64,000 bases of DNA from Legionella clemsonensis (GCF_002240035.1 NZ_CP016397.1:1098001-1162000); one strand, 5' to 3'. Positions 9,282-19,127 are shown, numbered from the stretch's first letter. Program-made: numbers and translations. Notes: generated by a model from the sequence alone, not told the origin.

Positions 9282-10571
9282 ATGTCCAATCCAGCCTTGT
9301 TAAAATTCATTACTACTCCACATCCCGCTTTAATCAGGCAATTAGAGCAGGCAGAACCTCATAATTTTGATGGTATTTTTATTAAGGCAGTCCCTTTGGC
9401 GGGGCAGGGCAACAAAGAGGGAGGTGGGTTTAGTGAAGGTGTTTATCTATATCAAAACGAGCAAGGGGAATATCGGGTTCTGAAAGTGCTGGCGAAGAAG
9501 CAAATGAATCTATATGGTGGTATCAACCGCAAGATAGAGTCATTTAATCAGATGTATCAGTCCATTTATAAGGGCGAATTTGCGGAATTAGCCACAGCAA
9601 AATTTTTTGGTGAGTCAGGTAGAATTATCGATATGCCGTACATTAATGGTGAAGATATTAAAATCGATACCGATTTTAATATTGTCGATGACGGCCCGCA
9701 AAAGAAATTGTATGAATTCTTTGATGAAAGTGGGTTTTTCATTACCGATTATCGAATTTCTGGCAATGTCGTTCAGGTTACAGATGATAAGGGTAAAAGC
9801 TATTTTTTAATTCGTGATGTGGATTTATTGGGACGTCGAAAAAGCTTCGAAGTGACTCCAGAATTGTTAGAAGAAGAGTTACATTCATCTTATAAAGAAG
9901 CTCACAATCATTTGGCGAAAGAAGAATATATCAAGCTAAAAACTATCCATAGCGGAGAGAGAATATTTCAAGAATCCAAAGCATTGTCGTCTACTAGAGG
10001 CCGCGTGGATTCGGATTTTTTAAAATTACAGGAAGCGCTGCTAACTGCCATGAAAGCCAATAAAATAACAGACAATGTGTATGAACGCATTGCTCAAGCA
10101 AAAGATTTCCCTGAACTTTGCGATGCTGCTTGCCAACATACAACGAAACCCTTTTTGTTCAGTGGAAGCAATTTTTTAAGTATGACCAAAACAATGGACT
10201 TGTTGCGGAAAGAGCTTAAAAAGAATGAGTATTATGGCTTAAAGTCAGATTATGATTTTAAGAATGAGAAAATGCTAAATGTTCAATTACGATCAATTGG
10301 TGCGACCTCAAAGAATATTTTAAAGAATGAGTTTGCCAAGAATCAAACACAACTAAAAACCGCCAGGGATTTTTTTAGGGAGTTGTATTACCCTGCGTTT
10401 GATGCCAAAAAACGCCAGGCAATTAAAAGCGACCTAGGAGATACACGCGCTATTTTTAATGAAAAGTCCTATATAAATGAGCTTAAGTTTAAATTGAATA
10501 ATCTAAAGCAAAATGAGCAAACTCAAAACACTGAAGGGGGTGCTCAATATATTTCCAAGTTTAATAAGTAA
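9282..10571 (+). CDS. atypical protein-kinase-like protein, candidate Dot/Icm effector
   Basis: No named family was recognised, but the first 190 residues look like a degenerate kinase fold. In order: a Gly-rich loop (KEGGGFSEGVY, 45-55), a VAIK-like Lys (RVLKVL, K68), a possible helix-C Glu (E86), a hinge-like IIDMPYING (115-123), a catalytic-loop-like TDYRISGN with D156 and N162 (one residue wider than canonical D-x4-N), and an IRDVDL in the DFG position (D179/D181). The rest (about 190-429) is charged and helical. SD is AGGAGATAA. It is monocistronic and converges on another kinase-like gene. Whether it binds nucleotide or is a pseudokinase, and whether it is secreted, are inferences. Confidence 0.6.
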   Translation: MSNPALLKFITTPHPALIRQLEQAEPHNFDGIFIKAVPLAGQGNKEGGGFSEGVYLYQNEQGEYRVLKVLAKKQMNLYGGINRKIESFNQMYQSIYKGEFAELATAKFFGESGRIIDMPYINGEDIKIDTDFNIVDDGPQKKLYEFFDESGFFITDYRISGNVVQVTDDKGKSYFLIRDVDLLGRRKSFEVTPELLEEELHSSYKEAHNHLAKEEYIKLKTIHSGERIFQESKALSSTRGRVDSDFLKLQEALLTAMKANKITDNVYERIAQAKDFPELCDAACQHTTKPFLFSGSNFLSMTKTMDLLRKELKKNEYYGLKSDYDFKNEKMLNVQLRSIGATSKNILKNEFAKNQTQLKTARDFFRELYYPAFDAKKRQAIKSDLGDTRAIFNEKSYINELKFKLNNLKQNEQTQNTEGGAQYISKFNK

Positions 10572-10591
10572 CAGGATACTCTGTAGCTACA

Positions 10592-10620
10592 AATGGGCAA
10601 AAGTATTAATTTTGCCCATT
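10592..10620. terminator. hairpin between convergent genes
   Basis: A perfect 11-bp inverted repeat, AATGGGCAAAA and TTTTGCCCATT, with a 7-base loop, placed between the stops of two convergent genes. The stem ends are A/T-rich and could serve as a U-tract in either direction, so a bidirectional terminator is likely. Confidence 0.6.
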
Positions 10621-10690
10621 ACCCTAGTAAATTAACAGCGTCGATGTAAGACGGGTGCATGCCTTTATGTCAGATTAAGTCAAAATTAAT

Positions 10691-13378
10691 TCAAATTGTT
10701 GGAGTACTTAGGTTACTACTGCTTTCTGATGTGGATTTTTGATCTTTCTTATGAATGACTACAGAACCACATTCTTCTTGAATATCGTCTCGAATAACCA
10801 TAGAACCATTATCTTCCTGTAGGGATGTGTTGTCCTCATTTTCCTTAGTTGTGTCAGAACTCGCCATTGCGGTAGTTCGTTTTTGATGGATACTATTATC
10901 AGAAGTTTTCTGTGAGATTTCCTTCGCAAACTTAACTTTTGGAGGTCCTTCCTGCAGTTTTTGTAGTTTTTGATACGAATCAGAAGAATTGTTATAAAAG
11001 GAGAGTAATGGTTTCAATAGCTCATGGCCATTAAATAATTGCTCCTTTGAACTGATTGAAAGGTGGTTTAAAAGAAGATTACTTACTGTAAAATCAGGAT
11101 CAGTTATCCACTCTGTTAATGTGACCCTATTTGGGATAGGGCGAATATGCAGCCAAGCCAGGATTTTTTCAAAAAACCAAGCTCGTTTATGATTGTTGGA
11201 AGAAATGGTTTCTTCTAAATAATGAGAAATAATAGTCTTAAGTTCAGTAAAACTTGTTTTTAGTCGCTGTGGTTTTCTTTCAAAAGAGGAGGTCAAATAT
11301 TGGTTTAAATAGTTTGCTGTGTTTTCCAACTCGCTTATATCTTCTTTTCTAAGCGTCCGCTCCTGCCATCTCTTGGCCAACTTTCGAATTCGAAGAGTTT
11401 CCAAATAAGGTTCATAATTTTTTTCGATTTGATGAATCCTTTTATTTAAGAGTATTGCAGCAATGGATTCTTCTCTTTGCTGAGCTAAAGGTTTTGCTTC
11501 TTCAATGGCTTGATAGAGCTTGGATATACGCTCTTCGTCCGTGGAGTCATCCTCTGTCAAAGATGCAAGAGTTCTAATTTTGGCAGCATATTCATAATAA
11601 GAAAGGGTATCCATTGTTTTGGTTTCAAACAGTTGCAATACAAGCTCTTCAACGTCATGGTCCAACAACTCCAGTTTTTCACCAAAAGGTTTAAGTAAAT
11701 TATTGAGGGAAATTTGAGTAATAGTCTCTGACTTTATTAAATTTTCAATGGCTTGATTAATTGCGAAAGGATTACGACCGGCTCTTATTTCAAGGCTTTT
11801 TAAAAAGTCCTCAGTGGGTAGTCTTAAGATTTCAGGAATCAACATGTCTTTAAATATCGCCAAACTAATACGCTCAGTAGGTATACTTCTCGTTAATGCA
11901 TCACCCAGGATAGCCAGGTTTTCAAAGATGGTGTCTTGTGTAAAATTAAATTTTGACATATTTACTTGAACAAGATGATCATGCGTGAGACCTCTTAATA
12001 AGAATGATTTTAAGGCTATTCCTACTTGAAATGACATAAAAGGCTCTGCATCCATCAGGATTCTGGATGCCCGATAGCTAATACCGGTTTGTCTGCTGTT
12101 AACAAATTTTACGAACTCTGGAGGTGAAAACCAGATGCTTGTTCGCAGGGAGCTTGCTTTGAATTTTGCATCCCTGGTGATGGCTTTGCGATCGCTTATA
12201 ACAATGTGGTCGTTCTCAACTAAAAAGTTAGATAGTTTAATATCAGAATGATAAAAACCAAGTTGCATTAATTCTACGCAAAATTCGCTGATCTGAGAAA
12301 AATAACGTTGTGCTTTTTCGGCAATGACCTCCGGTTTTTCCTCTAGCTGTTTTGCAATTTGCTTTAAATTTCCTTGTTTGACAAATTGACTAATTGCCAC
12401 AGGATGATAGACATAAATTCCTTCTTCATTGACTTGTTTTGTGAAAGTTGTGTAGTCATCGACAAAAAATCGTGCTATTGCATTTGATTGGAGCCATTGT
12501 TCATTAGCAGCATTATCACGAGCCTCATGACGGATGACTAATTGAAGGGGTAATTCTTCTGTTGCAGAAGAAGTGTTTCTTATAATCTCAGCAGGAGCTC
12601 TTTTAGCTTCAGCCAATGTTTGTCTCTTTTTGTTGGTCAAAAGCGTAAACAATATATTTTCATTATTGACTTGGCCTGGAAGGGATGCGAAATTATATTC
12701 TTCAAATTTGTTATTAATTTTTTCCTGCACTATATCAATAGCCGCATAAGATAACGCAAATAAATGCATTTGCTCCGTTATCCAAGGACCTAGAGTAGGC
12801 GATGTATTAATCATAATGAAAATTTGCGAGTGAAGATCTTGCAACTTTTCACTGAGATTGGCAAATTGAGCTTCACTCTTGTATTCATTTCTTAATAGTT
12901 GTTTTAAAAGCAAATAGCGTTGTTTTAAAAGTTCAAAGAGAGTCTTTCTTTCTTCACCAAAATTTTTTAGCGAATGCACCTCTTCTGTAAGATTGTGTTT
13001 AACTGCTTCAGGATGTAGCTGGCGTTGGTAAGCAGTTGCGTATTGGACAGTTTTAAGTAAAATAGAGGCATCTGCATGAACACCATAACTTTGAAGCACT
13101 TCTTTTAAATTTTTTTCTTCAGAGAGGGAGGTTCTGCCCTGATTACGCCAGGTATATATAGAGTCTGCCAAACCGCTGGCACGTGTTTTTGGTGGTTGTT
13201 GTAAAAATTCATGTTCAGAACCATCAATAACCGCTTTCGAATACATATCTATTTGTTGTAAGTACATAAGTTGGGTTAACTTATCTTCTGAACCATTAAA
13301 GCGATCAATTAAAGCTGATAATGTTAAATAATCAGCTCTTTTAGCAACAACTTCAGAAACGACAGGTTTTGAAAGCAT
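10691..13378 (-). CDS. protein-kinase-like protein, candidate Dot/Icm effector
   Basis: An 895-residue protein with a Ser/Thr-kinase catalytic loop at about residues 376-385: YHSDIKLSNFLV matches HRDxKxxN with Arg replaced by Ser. The DFG position reads ISDRKA (about 393-398), so the metal-binding Asp is kept but Phe-Gly is not. An APE-like FSPPEF follows at about 417. No clear Gly-loop is visible. N-terminal (1-250) and C-terminal (480-800) parts are helical and charged. The last 70 residues are rich in Glu, Ser and Thr and hold two similar pieces (GSMVIRDD and GSVVIHKK), ending in a Ser-rich tail of the type seen in Dot/Icm substrates. Kinase-fold membership is well supported; activity and secretion are inferred. 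Confidence 0.75.
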   Translation of the reverse strand: MLSKPVVSEVVAKRADYLTLSALIDRFNGSEDKLTQLMYLQQIDMYSKAVIDGSEHEFLQQPPKTRASGLADSIYTWRNQGRTSLSEEKNLKEVLQSYGVHADASILLKTVQYATAYQRQLHPEAVKHNLTEEVHSLKNFGEERKTLFELLKQRYLLLKQLLRNEYKSEAQFANLSEKLQDLHSQIFIMINTSPTLGPWITEQMHLFALSYAAIDIVQEKINNKFEEYNFASLPGQVNNENILFTLLTNKKRQTLAEAKRAPAEIIRNTSSATEELPLQLVIRHEARDNAANEQWLQSNAIARFFVDDYTTFTKQVNEEGIYVYHPVAISQFVKQGNLKQIAKQLEEKPEVIAEKAQRYFSQISEFCVELMQLGFYHSDIKLSNFLVENDHIVISDRKAITRDAKFKASSLRTSIWFSPPEFVKFVNSRQTGISYRASRILMDAEPFMSFQVGIALKSFLLRGLTHDHLVQVNMSKFNFTQDTIFENLAILGDALTRSIPTERISLAIFKDMLIPEILRLPTEDFLKSLEIRAGRNPFAINQAIENLIKSETITQISLNNLLKPFGEKLELLDHDVEELVLQLFETKTMDTLSYYEYAAKIRTLASLTEDDSTDEERISKLYQAIEEAKPLAQQREESIAAILLNKRIHQIEKNYEPYLETLRIRKLAKRWQERTLRKEDISELENTANYLNQYLTSSFERKPQRLKTSFTELKTIISHYLEETISSNNHKRAWFFEKILAWLHIRPIPNRVTLTEWITDPDFTVSNLLLNHLSISSKEQLFNGHELLKPLLSFYNNSSDSYQKLQKLQEGPPKVKFAKEISQKTSDNSIHQKRTTAMASSDTTKENEDNTSLQEDNGSMVIRDDIQEECGSVVIHKKDQKSTSESSSNLSTPTI

Positions 13379-13409
13379 AAAAATAATCTAACAAATAAAC
13401 AATTTGTAC

Positions 13410-13438
13410 ATAATATCACTTTAGCTAAATTTGTACAA
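13410..13438 (-). promoter_or_regulatory. sigma-70-type promoter of the 895-residue kinase-like gene
   Basis: On the minus strand, TTGTAC (-35), a 17-base spacer and TATTAT (-10), ending 32 bases before the ATG. TGTACAAATT occurs twice, once over the -35 box and once just after the -10 box, which could be a regulator site. Confidence 0.5.
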
Positions 13439-13565
13439 TGCGTTGATAGAATGAACTTTATAAGGTTTTTGTATAAGGCTGGTTAAATTACAGGTGCTTA
13501 TAGAAACATAAATTTTTTTTTGCGAAACTAACTAAAACTGGTTGCGCTTATCTTGGAGAATAAAT

Positions 13566-14165
13566 ATGAAAATAATAGTAATCGGAGCATCTGGAACAAT
13601 AGGTCGAGCGGTTGTTAATGAACTACAGCTTCGCCACGAAATTATTACTGCAGGTTTTAGCACGGGCGAGATTAATGTGGATATTACTGATAAAAATTCA
13701 ATCGAGATAATGTTTAAAAAAATTCAACATGTGGATGGTGTTGTCCTTGCTACAGGTAGTGTACACTTTGATGATTTTATGCAAATGCATGAAGAGGAAT
13801 TTAACATAGGTCTAAAAAATAAATTAATGGGCCAAGTGAATACCGTGTTGATCGGTCGTCATTATTTGAATGATGGGGGTTCTTTTACTTTAACAAGTGG
13901 CATCTTAAGTTATGACCCTATTCGCTATGGGGTATCTGCGTCTTTGGTTAATGGTGCTTTGAATTCTTTTGTAATTGCAGCGGCGATAGAAATGCCTGGA
14001 AAACAGCGAATTAATTGTGTGAGTCCAACTGTCTTAACCGAATCAATGGACAAATATGCTCCTTATTTCCGAGGCTATGAATCGGTCAGCGCTGCACGGG
14101 TTGCTCTTGCTTACAGTAAGAGTGTAGAAGGGTTACAAACGGGACAAATATTTCACGTTCAATAA
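13566..14165 (+). CDS. short-chain dehydrogenase/reductase
   Basis: A 199-residue SDR. The NAD(P)-binding GASGTIG is at residues 6-12, an NAG-like ATG at about 65-67, a Ser in LTSGILSYD (about 108-116) and a YGVSASLV region where the usual YxxxK has Ser in place of Lys (YGVSA). The ATG at 13566 is used because TTGGAG precedes it by 8 bases; the longer in-frame TTG start at 13542 lacks support. The altered YxxxK means catalysis may differ from classical SDRs. Substrate is unknown. Confidence 0.75.
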   Translation: MKIIVIGASGTIGRAVVNELQLRHEIITAGFSTGEINVDITDKNSIEIMFKKIQHVDGVVLATGSVHFDDFMQMHEEEFNIGLKNKLMGQVNTVLIGRHYLNDGGSFTLTSGILSYDPIRYGVSASLVNGALNSFVIAAAIEMPGKQRINCVSPTVLTESMDKYAPYFRGYESVSAARVALAYSKSVEGLQTGQIFHVQ

Positions 14166-14246
14166 GATGATTACCCTCCAGGATAGAGAAAGCAGAAGGC
14201 AGTTTTGATTATGCTGCGCTTCCTCAAGACTCTCCTGTTACATCTA

Positions 14247-15734
14247 TCAAGCCTGCGTTAAATTACCTTTTTTACGCTCGGGAAAAATATCTTTAAATTG
14301 TAAATGCTGACTTGCTTCCATGGCTGCGTTACGTCGTTTTGCAAATCCTCCTAATTTGTAAACCAAAATAGGACCCACAAAACTGATCAAACCCATAACA
14401 AACGCTATTTTATACGTAGGATCATTATTTAAAACTAGGAAAATTAAACAAGCTAACATTAAAATAATAGCGACAATCCCTGTATAGGGCGAGCCTGGAG
14501 TTTTATAACTTAGATCATCTACGGTATAGCCTGCTTTATATAATCGTCTGCGGAAGTTAATTTGTGCCCAGCACAGGGAAATCCAGGCAGTCGCACCGGT
14601 AAAACCTGATACAAGCAGTAAAGCGATATACAACATTGATTGTCCAAAAAAGTAACCAGCAGCAAGCAATGTCCAGATGGCAATTAGTGTAACAATACCT
14701 GCGTTTTGTGGAACGGCATTACGGTTAAGTTTACTAAGTTTATGCGGAGCCATCCCATTGCGTGCTAAGGCATTCAATGAACGAACAATTCCATATACCC
14801 CCGAATTGGAGCAGGAAAGAGTTGCTGTTAGAGTCACAAAACTAGTCGCTGCGCCAGCCCATTTCAAGCCATAATAATTGAGTGCATCGGCAAAGACGGA
14901 GTTAGCAAGACCTGCCTTTTGCCAGGGAAAAATGAGGACAAGACAAAAAACGGGAATAATGTAGATAAAAAGAATTCGGAAGGTTACTGTACGGATTGCG
15001 CGGGGTATCATACGGGCAGGATTAATGGATTCGCCGGCAGCAAGGCCAATAATCTCCGAACCCTGGTAATTTACCAGGAGTAAAACCATCGCAGTCAATA
15101 AAACCATACCGCCGTTGGGAAACAGGCCGCCTTGACCAAAGATATACTTTCCGCCAATAATACCACCGGGCTGTGGCCCGTGAATGAGGCCAAAGAAAAT
15201 TAAAATGGAAAGAGCCACAAAGCCCATTAGGGCTAAAATTTTGATAATAGCTAACCAAAACTCAATCTCACCAAAAGTACCTACTTTTGCGATATTAATA
15301 TAGGTAATAATCAAGCCAAATCCTACCGCCCATAGATAGCCATTAATGCCTGTAAAATGCTGCATGATAATTCCACCTGCAATGCATTCGGCTGGAATAT
15401 AGGCAACCCAACTAATCCAATAAGACCATCCAACACCGCACGCGATTGTTGGAGAAATAAAATCAGCGGTGTAGGTTATAAAGGAACCCGAGATGGGAAT
15501 GGCAACTGCTAACTCACCCATACAAAGCATGGTAAGATAAATAATTAAGCCACCTAAAATATAGGCAATAAAGACAGAAGGGCCTACCTGATTGACCACT
15601 TCGCCAGTCCCCAGAAAGTAACCGGAACCAATAATACCGCCAAGAGCAATTAATTGAACATGACGATCTTTTAGTCCGCGTCGGTAGCCGCCATCACTCA
15701 CTGGAGCGGCATTATCTTTTTTTTGCTTAATCAC
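14247..15734 (-). CDS. APC-superfamily amino acid permease
   Basis: A 495-residue protein with twelve predicted membrane segments. The first helix carries the APC signature LIALGGIIGSGYFLGTG (about residues 28-44), and further features match the amino acid transporter (AAT) group of proton symporters (GabP/LysP/AroP type). It starts with GTG at 15734; no in-frame ATG precedes the first helix. Substrate cannot be read from sequence. It stands alone, convergent with the SDR gene. Confidence 0.88.
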   Translation of the reverse strand: MIKQKKDNAAPVSDGGYRRGLKDRHVQLIALGGIIGSGYFLGTGEVVNQVGPSVFIAYILGGLIIYLTMLCMGELAVAIPISGSFITYTADFISPTIACGVGWSYWISWVAYIPAECIAGGIIMQHFTGINGYLWAVGFGLIITYINIAKVGTFGEIEFWLAIIKILALMGFVALSILIFFGLIHGPQPGGIIGGKYIFGQGGLFPNGGMVLLTAMVLLLVNYQGSEIIGLAAGESINPARMIPRAIRTVTFRILFIYIIPVFCLVLIFPWQKAGLANSVFADALNYYGLKWAGAATSFVTLTATLSCSNSGVYGIVRSLNALARNGMAPHKLSKLNRNAVPQNAGIVTLIAIWTLLAAGYFFGQSMLYIALLLVSGFTGATAWISLCWAQINFRRRLYKAGYTVDDLSYKTPGSPYTGIVAIILMLACLIFLVLNNDPTYKIAFVMGLISFVGPILVYKLGGFAKRRNAAMEASQHLQFKDIFPERKKGNLTQA

Positions 15735-16027
15735 TGACTGTTTGGTCTCTCAAAATGAAGCATTAATGGGTCAAAAATTGTATAATATTTTTGTATTTTG
15801 TCTATTAATTTCTATAGAAAATTAAAATAAAGTGAGATTTTTATAAGAAAAAGGATAAGAACGCAAGATTTATTTTTTGCAATAAAGAGGCGGTCATTCT
15901 GAGCTTGCAAATTATATAAATTAATAGAGATTATTTCGCTCTATTTTTAGATTATAGCTTGGGAATTGGTGGACAAGAGTATTAAAGCCCACGCTCTACA
16001 CTTTAAAGACTGATTTTAGGAATAACT

Positions 16028-16594
16028 ATGCAGATTATAGAAAGTGAACGTTTAATTATTCGAGAATGGTACGACAAGGATTATTCTTCTTTTATTGCGA
16101 TGAACGCTGATATTCAAGTGATGGAGTATTTTCCTGCTCCTCTAGACGAAAAAGAAACACTTGCCATGATTGCCCGTATTCATGCTCATATTCAGCAACA
16201 TGGATTTGGTTTGTGGGCCGCAGAATTAAAAGAAACTAAGGCGTTTATAGGGTTTATTGGTCTTAACACGCCTTCTTTTTCCAGTCATTTTACTCCTTGC
16301 GTTGAAATTGGTTGGCGTTTGGCGCTTCCTTTCTGGGGAAAAGGATTGGCAACAGAGGGAGCTAAGGCCTTGTTGGCTTATGGCTTTAAGCAATTAGGTT
16401 TAAAGGAAATTGTTTCCTTTACTACGTTAAAAAATGTGCGCTCTCAACGGGTCATGCAAAAAATAGGCATGAGCTGTGATGAAAGGGATAATTTCTGTCA
16501 TCCAAACCTGCCTTTGGAGCATCCCTTGTCACTACATGTCCTCTACCGTATCACATCTAAGAATACTGATGGTTTTACAGAGAGCAGGAAATAA
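16028..16594 (+). CDS. GNAT N-acetyltransferase, RimJ/RimL-like
   Basis: A 188-residue GNAT of the Acetyltransf_3 type. The N-terminus ESERLIIREW and the acetyl-CoA region WRLALPFWGKGLATEGAKALLAYGF (about residues 96-120; the RxxGxG-like loop reads FWGKGLA) and LKNVRSQRVMQKIGM (about 136-150) are diagnostic. The group acetylates ribosomal protein N-termini or small amines; target is unknown. SD AGGAATAACT precedes the ATG. Confidence 0.85.
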   Translation: MQIIESERLIIREWYDKDYSSFIAMNADIQVMEYFPAPLDEKETLAMIARIHAHIQQHGFGLWAAELKETKAFIGFIGLNTPSFSSHFTPCVEIGWRLALPFWGKGLATEGAKALLAYGFKQLGLKEIVSFTTLKNVRSQRVMQKIGMSCDERDNFCHPNLPLEHPLSLHVLYRITSKNTDGFTESRK

Positions 16595-16649
16595 TTGTAA
16601 AAGTTACTATTTTCCCATTTAGTGAATGGTATTCCAGAATATCCGATAA

Positions 16650-16934
16650 CTACGAAGTAAACTGTTTTTCAGCTTCTTTAATAATGGATTCTACTATCTC
16701 ATTTTTAAAATGGACGTGCTGAGGTAAACCAATTGCTACAATGGAAGGCGCTAAATCCATCAGCACACGTATCGCTTGATGCTTATCTTCAGGTGAAGCC
16801 TTGGCATTTTCAAGTAGTTCAATATTAGCTATAAATGCGGCTACTGTTGCCTTTCTTACTTGAACCCCTTTAAATTCAGCGTAGTCTGCACCATCGGCCA
16901 AAATATTCTCGGGAGAAACAGGTTGTTGAGTCAT
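16650..16934 (-). CDS. small hypothetical protein
   Basis: Family not recognised. From the ATG at 16934 the product is 94 residues, acidic at the N-terminus and helical throughout, with a hydrophobic middle (VLMDLAPSIVAIGLPQHVHF). A 13-codon extension to 16973 is possible; neither start has a convincing SD, and I prefer MTQQPVS because the extension looks like non-coding translation. Convergent with the GNAT gene. Confidence 0.5.
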   Translation of the reverse strand: MTQQPVSPENILADGADYAEFKGVQVRKATVAAFIANIELLENAKASPEDKHQAIRVLMDLAPSIVAIGLPQHVHFKNEIVESIIKEAEKQFTS

Positions 16935-17137
16935 AATAATTTTAATTATACCTACGTGGTCATTGTTATACATTACATTTAAAAAATTAACAATAGCATG
17001 CTTTTTGACATTCCTAAGAAAATGATTAATTCTCTAGTTGACTATTTAATTAGCTATCGCTATTTTTCTTTTGCACATACTACGCCCCTGCATTCGGCGT
17101 CATAAGAAGTAGGATAAAGCATGGATGGAATGACTAG

Positions 17138-19075
17138 ATGAAAATTTTAAAAATTAAAGAATACCTTGAAAGTTATGATGCTAAAAAAGGCTATGGACGA
17201 ACAGTAAAAGATGAGCCTCATATTGCTGAGTTGCGCCAATTTTATCATGAACAAGTTAAAGAGATTAGGGAGGAATTAACTCCTGAAAAATTGCTTGAAT
17301 TAGTTAAAATTTGTCTACGGAAAAAAACGTGGAATGGTTCAGAAAGCAGTAACACCTTCGAGGCGCTTCTTAAGGAGCTTGGTGGAAGAAATGCCCTGCA
17401 AAGATTGAAAGAAAATAAGCAACTATCAGCTACTAATGTTGTTCTGCTGGAAAAATATAAAGAATTTGCAGAAAATCTATCCTTATTAATTGAGATATTA
17501 AAAGGGTATCCACTGAATCCACCGCTTTCCGATTTTATTCATGAAATTCCTTTGTCTTTTCTTCATGAAAGATTAAAAGATATTGCCTCTCTTAAAGAGG
17601 CGAAAGTTTTGACAAAACAGACCTTATTATTGATTGCGAATAGTCCAGCACCTTGCGCCATGGCCAAAAGCATTATTTTATTAAAGGAAAGCGGTATTAC
17701 TGATGAGGAGTTAAATTTCCTGGCCTTTTCACCTTTGTTGAGTTCCCTGCATAGTGTTTTATCCATATTAGCCTCTATCAACCCTAAATTAATACGAGGC
17801 AATCTCTCAGCAATTTGCAATCTTAGCCAAGATACCTTGGATTTTCTTGATATTCTAAAAGAGTTGGCTCATGCGAAAGAAGCATTGACCCAAAGTCATA
17901 TTGAAATTTGTCTAAATTCCAAAATATTGAAAGCAAAAGATCGAGTAGTAAGTATACTACTTTCGTTTCGCGAAGCGGGTTGGAACAGCGAAATTAATTT
18001 ATTAGAGCTGTTGGAAAGTGTTATTAAGAATGAGCATTTGAAAATAGGGCTTGCTGTTGAAGCACTTAAAAAGTGCAAATTACAACCAGAACATGCGCAA
18101 CTGATTTTAAGTACGCTTTTTCAATCTCCTCAATTTTACAGTAGTTTGGTTGAAGCAGTGGCTATTCTTTCAGAGAATAAGCTTTTAAGTGATGAGAATT
18201 TAATGATTGTCATTCGCGAACCTCAATATGCCAATAGGGTGGCTGAAGGGATAAAAATTTTAAAAGCCATCTCCCTCGATAGTATCGAAAATAAAAATGC
18301 CATGAGTAGAGTGCCTGAACATGCGGCTTCAGTGGCACTTCTATTCAAACAACTTATAAAAGCCAAGCAATATTCTCCTATTACTCGAGAGCTTGCTCTC
18401 ACACAACCTCATAATGCCGAAATTGCTGCGCGTATTTTAAGGTTTTTACGATTAGAAAATATGTATCAGGCAATCCATAGTGTCGATGACAAAAGTGAAG
18501 GAATTAATCTTTGCGAAGAATTGTTTAATAAAAATTTAATGACCGGTGAATTCTCTGATTTACTGGCCGATCTGGATCACGCTGATATCCTCAATCCCGC
18601 TAATCTTATAAAGTTAATTAAAAATTTTCAATTTATTCGCACCTTAACTTGTGCATGCTGCTATCTTGATAACAACAATCAGCTTAATCAGGACAACTTT
18701 GATTTACTTTTTGACGATCCCAAACGGGCTATTGCAATTGCTCTAACTTTAGAGGGTCACTTACGGCCTGTGTCAAAAGATAAATTCAATCAGCCATTGG
18801 ATAACGGAGCTGAAGACTTTTTAGCGATCAGACGAGCAGCCAGATTGCTGGCACTGGGGAATAGAGGGCAGGCTTTTTTTCCACCGGTCACTATAAATAA
18901 GACGCAGCTTGAAAAATTGCGCACGCTGACCAAAAAAGACTGCAGCGAGTTTGACCCTGAAATTCAAAATTATCAGCAGCAGGAGCTTTTAATAAAAATT
19001 GCGCAACATTGTGGAAATGGTTATTTAGAAGAGGAGGTCACTTATCATGTTGCTGGTGATGTTTTCAAAAAGTAA
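17138..19075 (+). CDS. helical-repeat protein, candidate effector
   Basis: A 645-residue protein without a recognised catalytic domain. From about residue 160 to 430 it shows about eight degenerate repeats of 29-35 residues, of the pattern LT-x2-x-L-xx-L-xx-P-xx-A-xxx-AxxILxxL-x-xAG (for example LTKQTLLLIANSP, ITDEELNFLAFSP, LSDENLMIVIREP). They should stack as an alpha-solenoid. Similar loose Leu-rich helical repeats are common in Legionella effectors and serve in protein binding. Charged N-terminal region; Cys-containing C-terminal region with no clear motif. Monocistronic. Secretion is inferred. Confidence 0.6.
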   Translation: MKILKIKEYLESYDAKKGYGRTVKDEPHIAELRQFYHEQVKEIREELTPEKLLELVKICLRKKTWNGSESSNTFEALLKELGGRNALQRLKENKQLSATNVVLLEKYKEFAENLSLLIEILKGYPLNPPLSDFIHEIPLSFLHERLKDIASLKEAKVLTKQTLLLIANSPAPCAMAKSIILLKESGITDEELNFLAFSPLLSSLHSVLSILASINPKLIRGNLSAICNLSQDTLDFLDILKELAHAKEALTQSHIEICLNSKILKAKDRVVSILLSFREAGWNSEINLLELLESVIKNEHLKIGLAVEALKKCKLQPEHAQLILSTLFQSPQFYSSLVEAVAILSENKLLSDENLMIVIREPQYANRVAEGIKILKAISLDSIENKNAMSRVPEHAASVALLFKQLIKAKQYSPITRELALTQPHNAEIAARILRFLRLENMYQAIHSVDDKSEGINLCEELFNKNLMTGEFSDLLADLDHADILNPANLIKLIKNFQFIRTLTCACCYLDNNNQLNQDNFDLLFDDPKRAIAIALTLEGHLRPVSKDKFNQPLDNGAEDFLAIRRAARLLALGNRGQAFFPPVTINKTQLEKLRTLTKKDCSEFDPEIQNYQQQELLIKIAQHCGNGYLEEEVTYHVAGDVFKK

Positions 19076-19127
19076 AGAGGGGGTGTAGTAGCTCCCCATT
19101 AAAATTTGCCTGTTTAAGTTTATTAAG

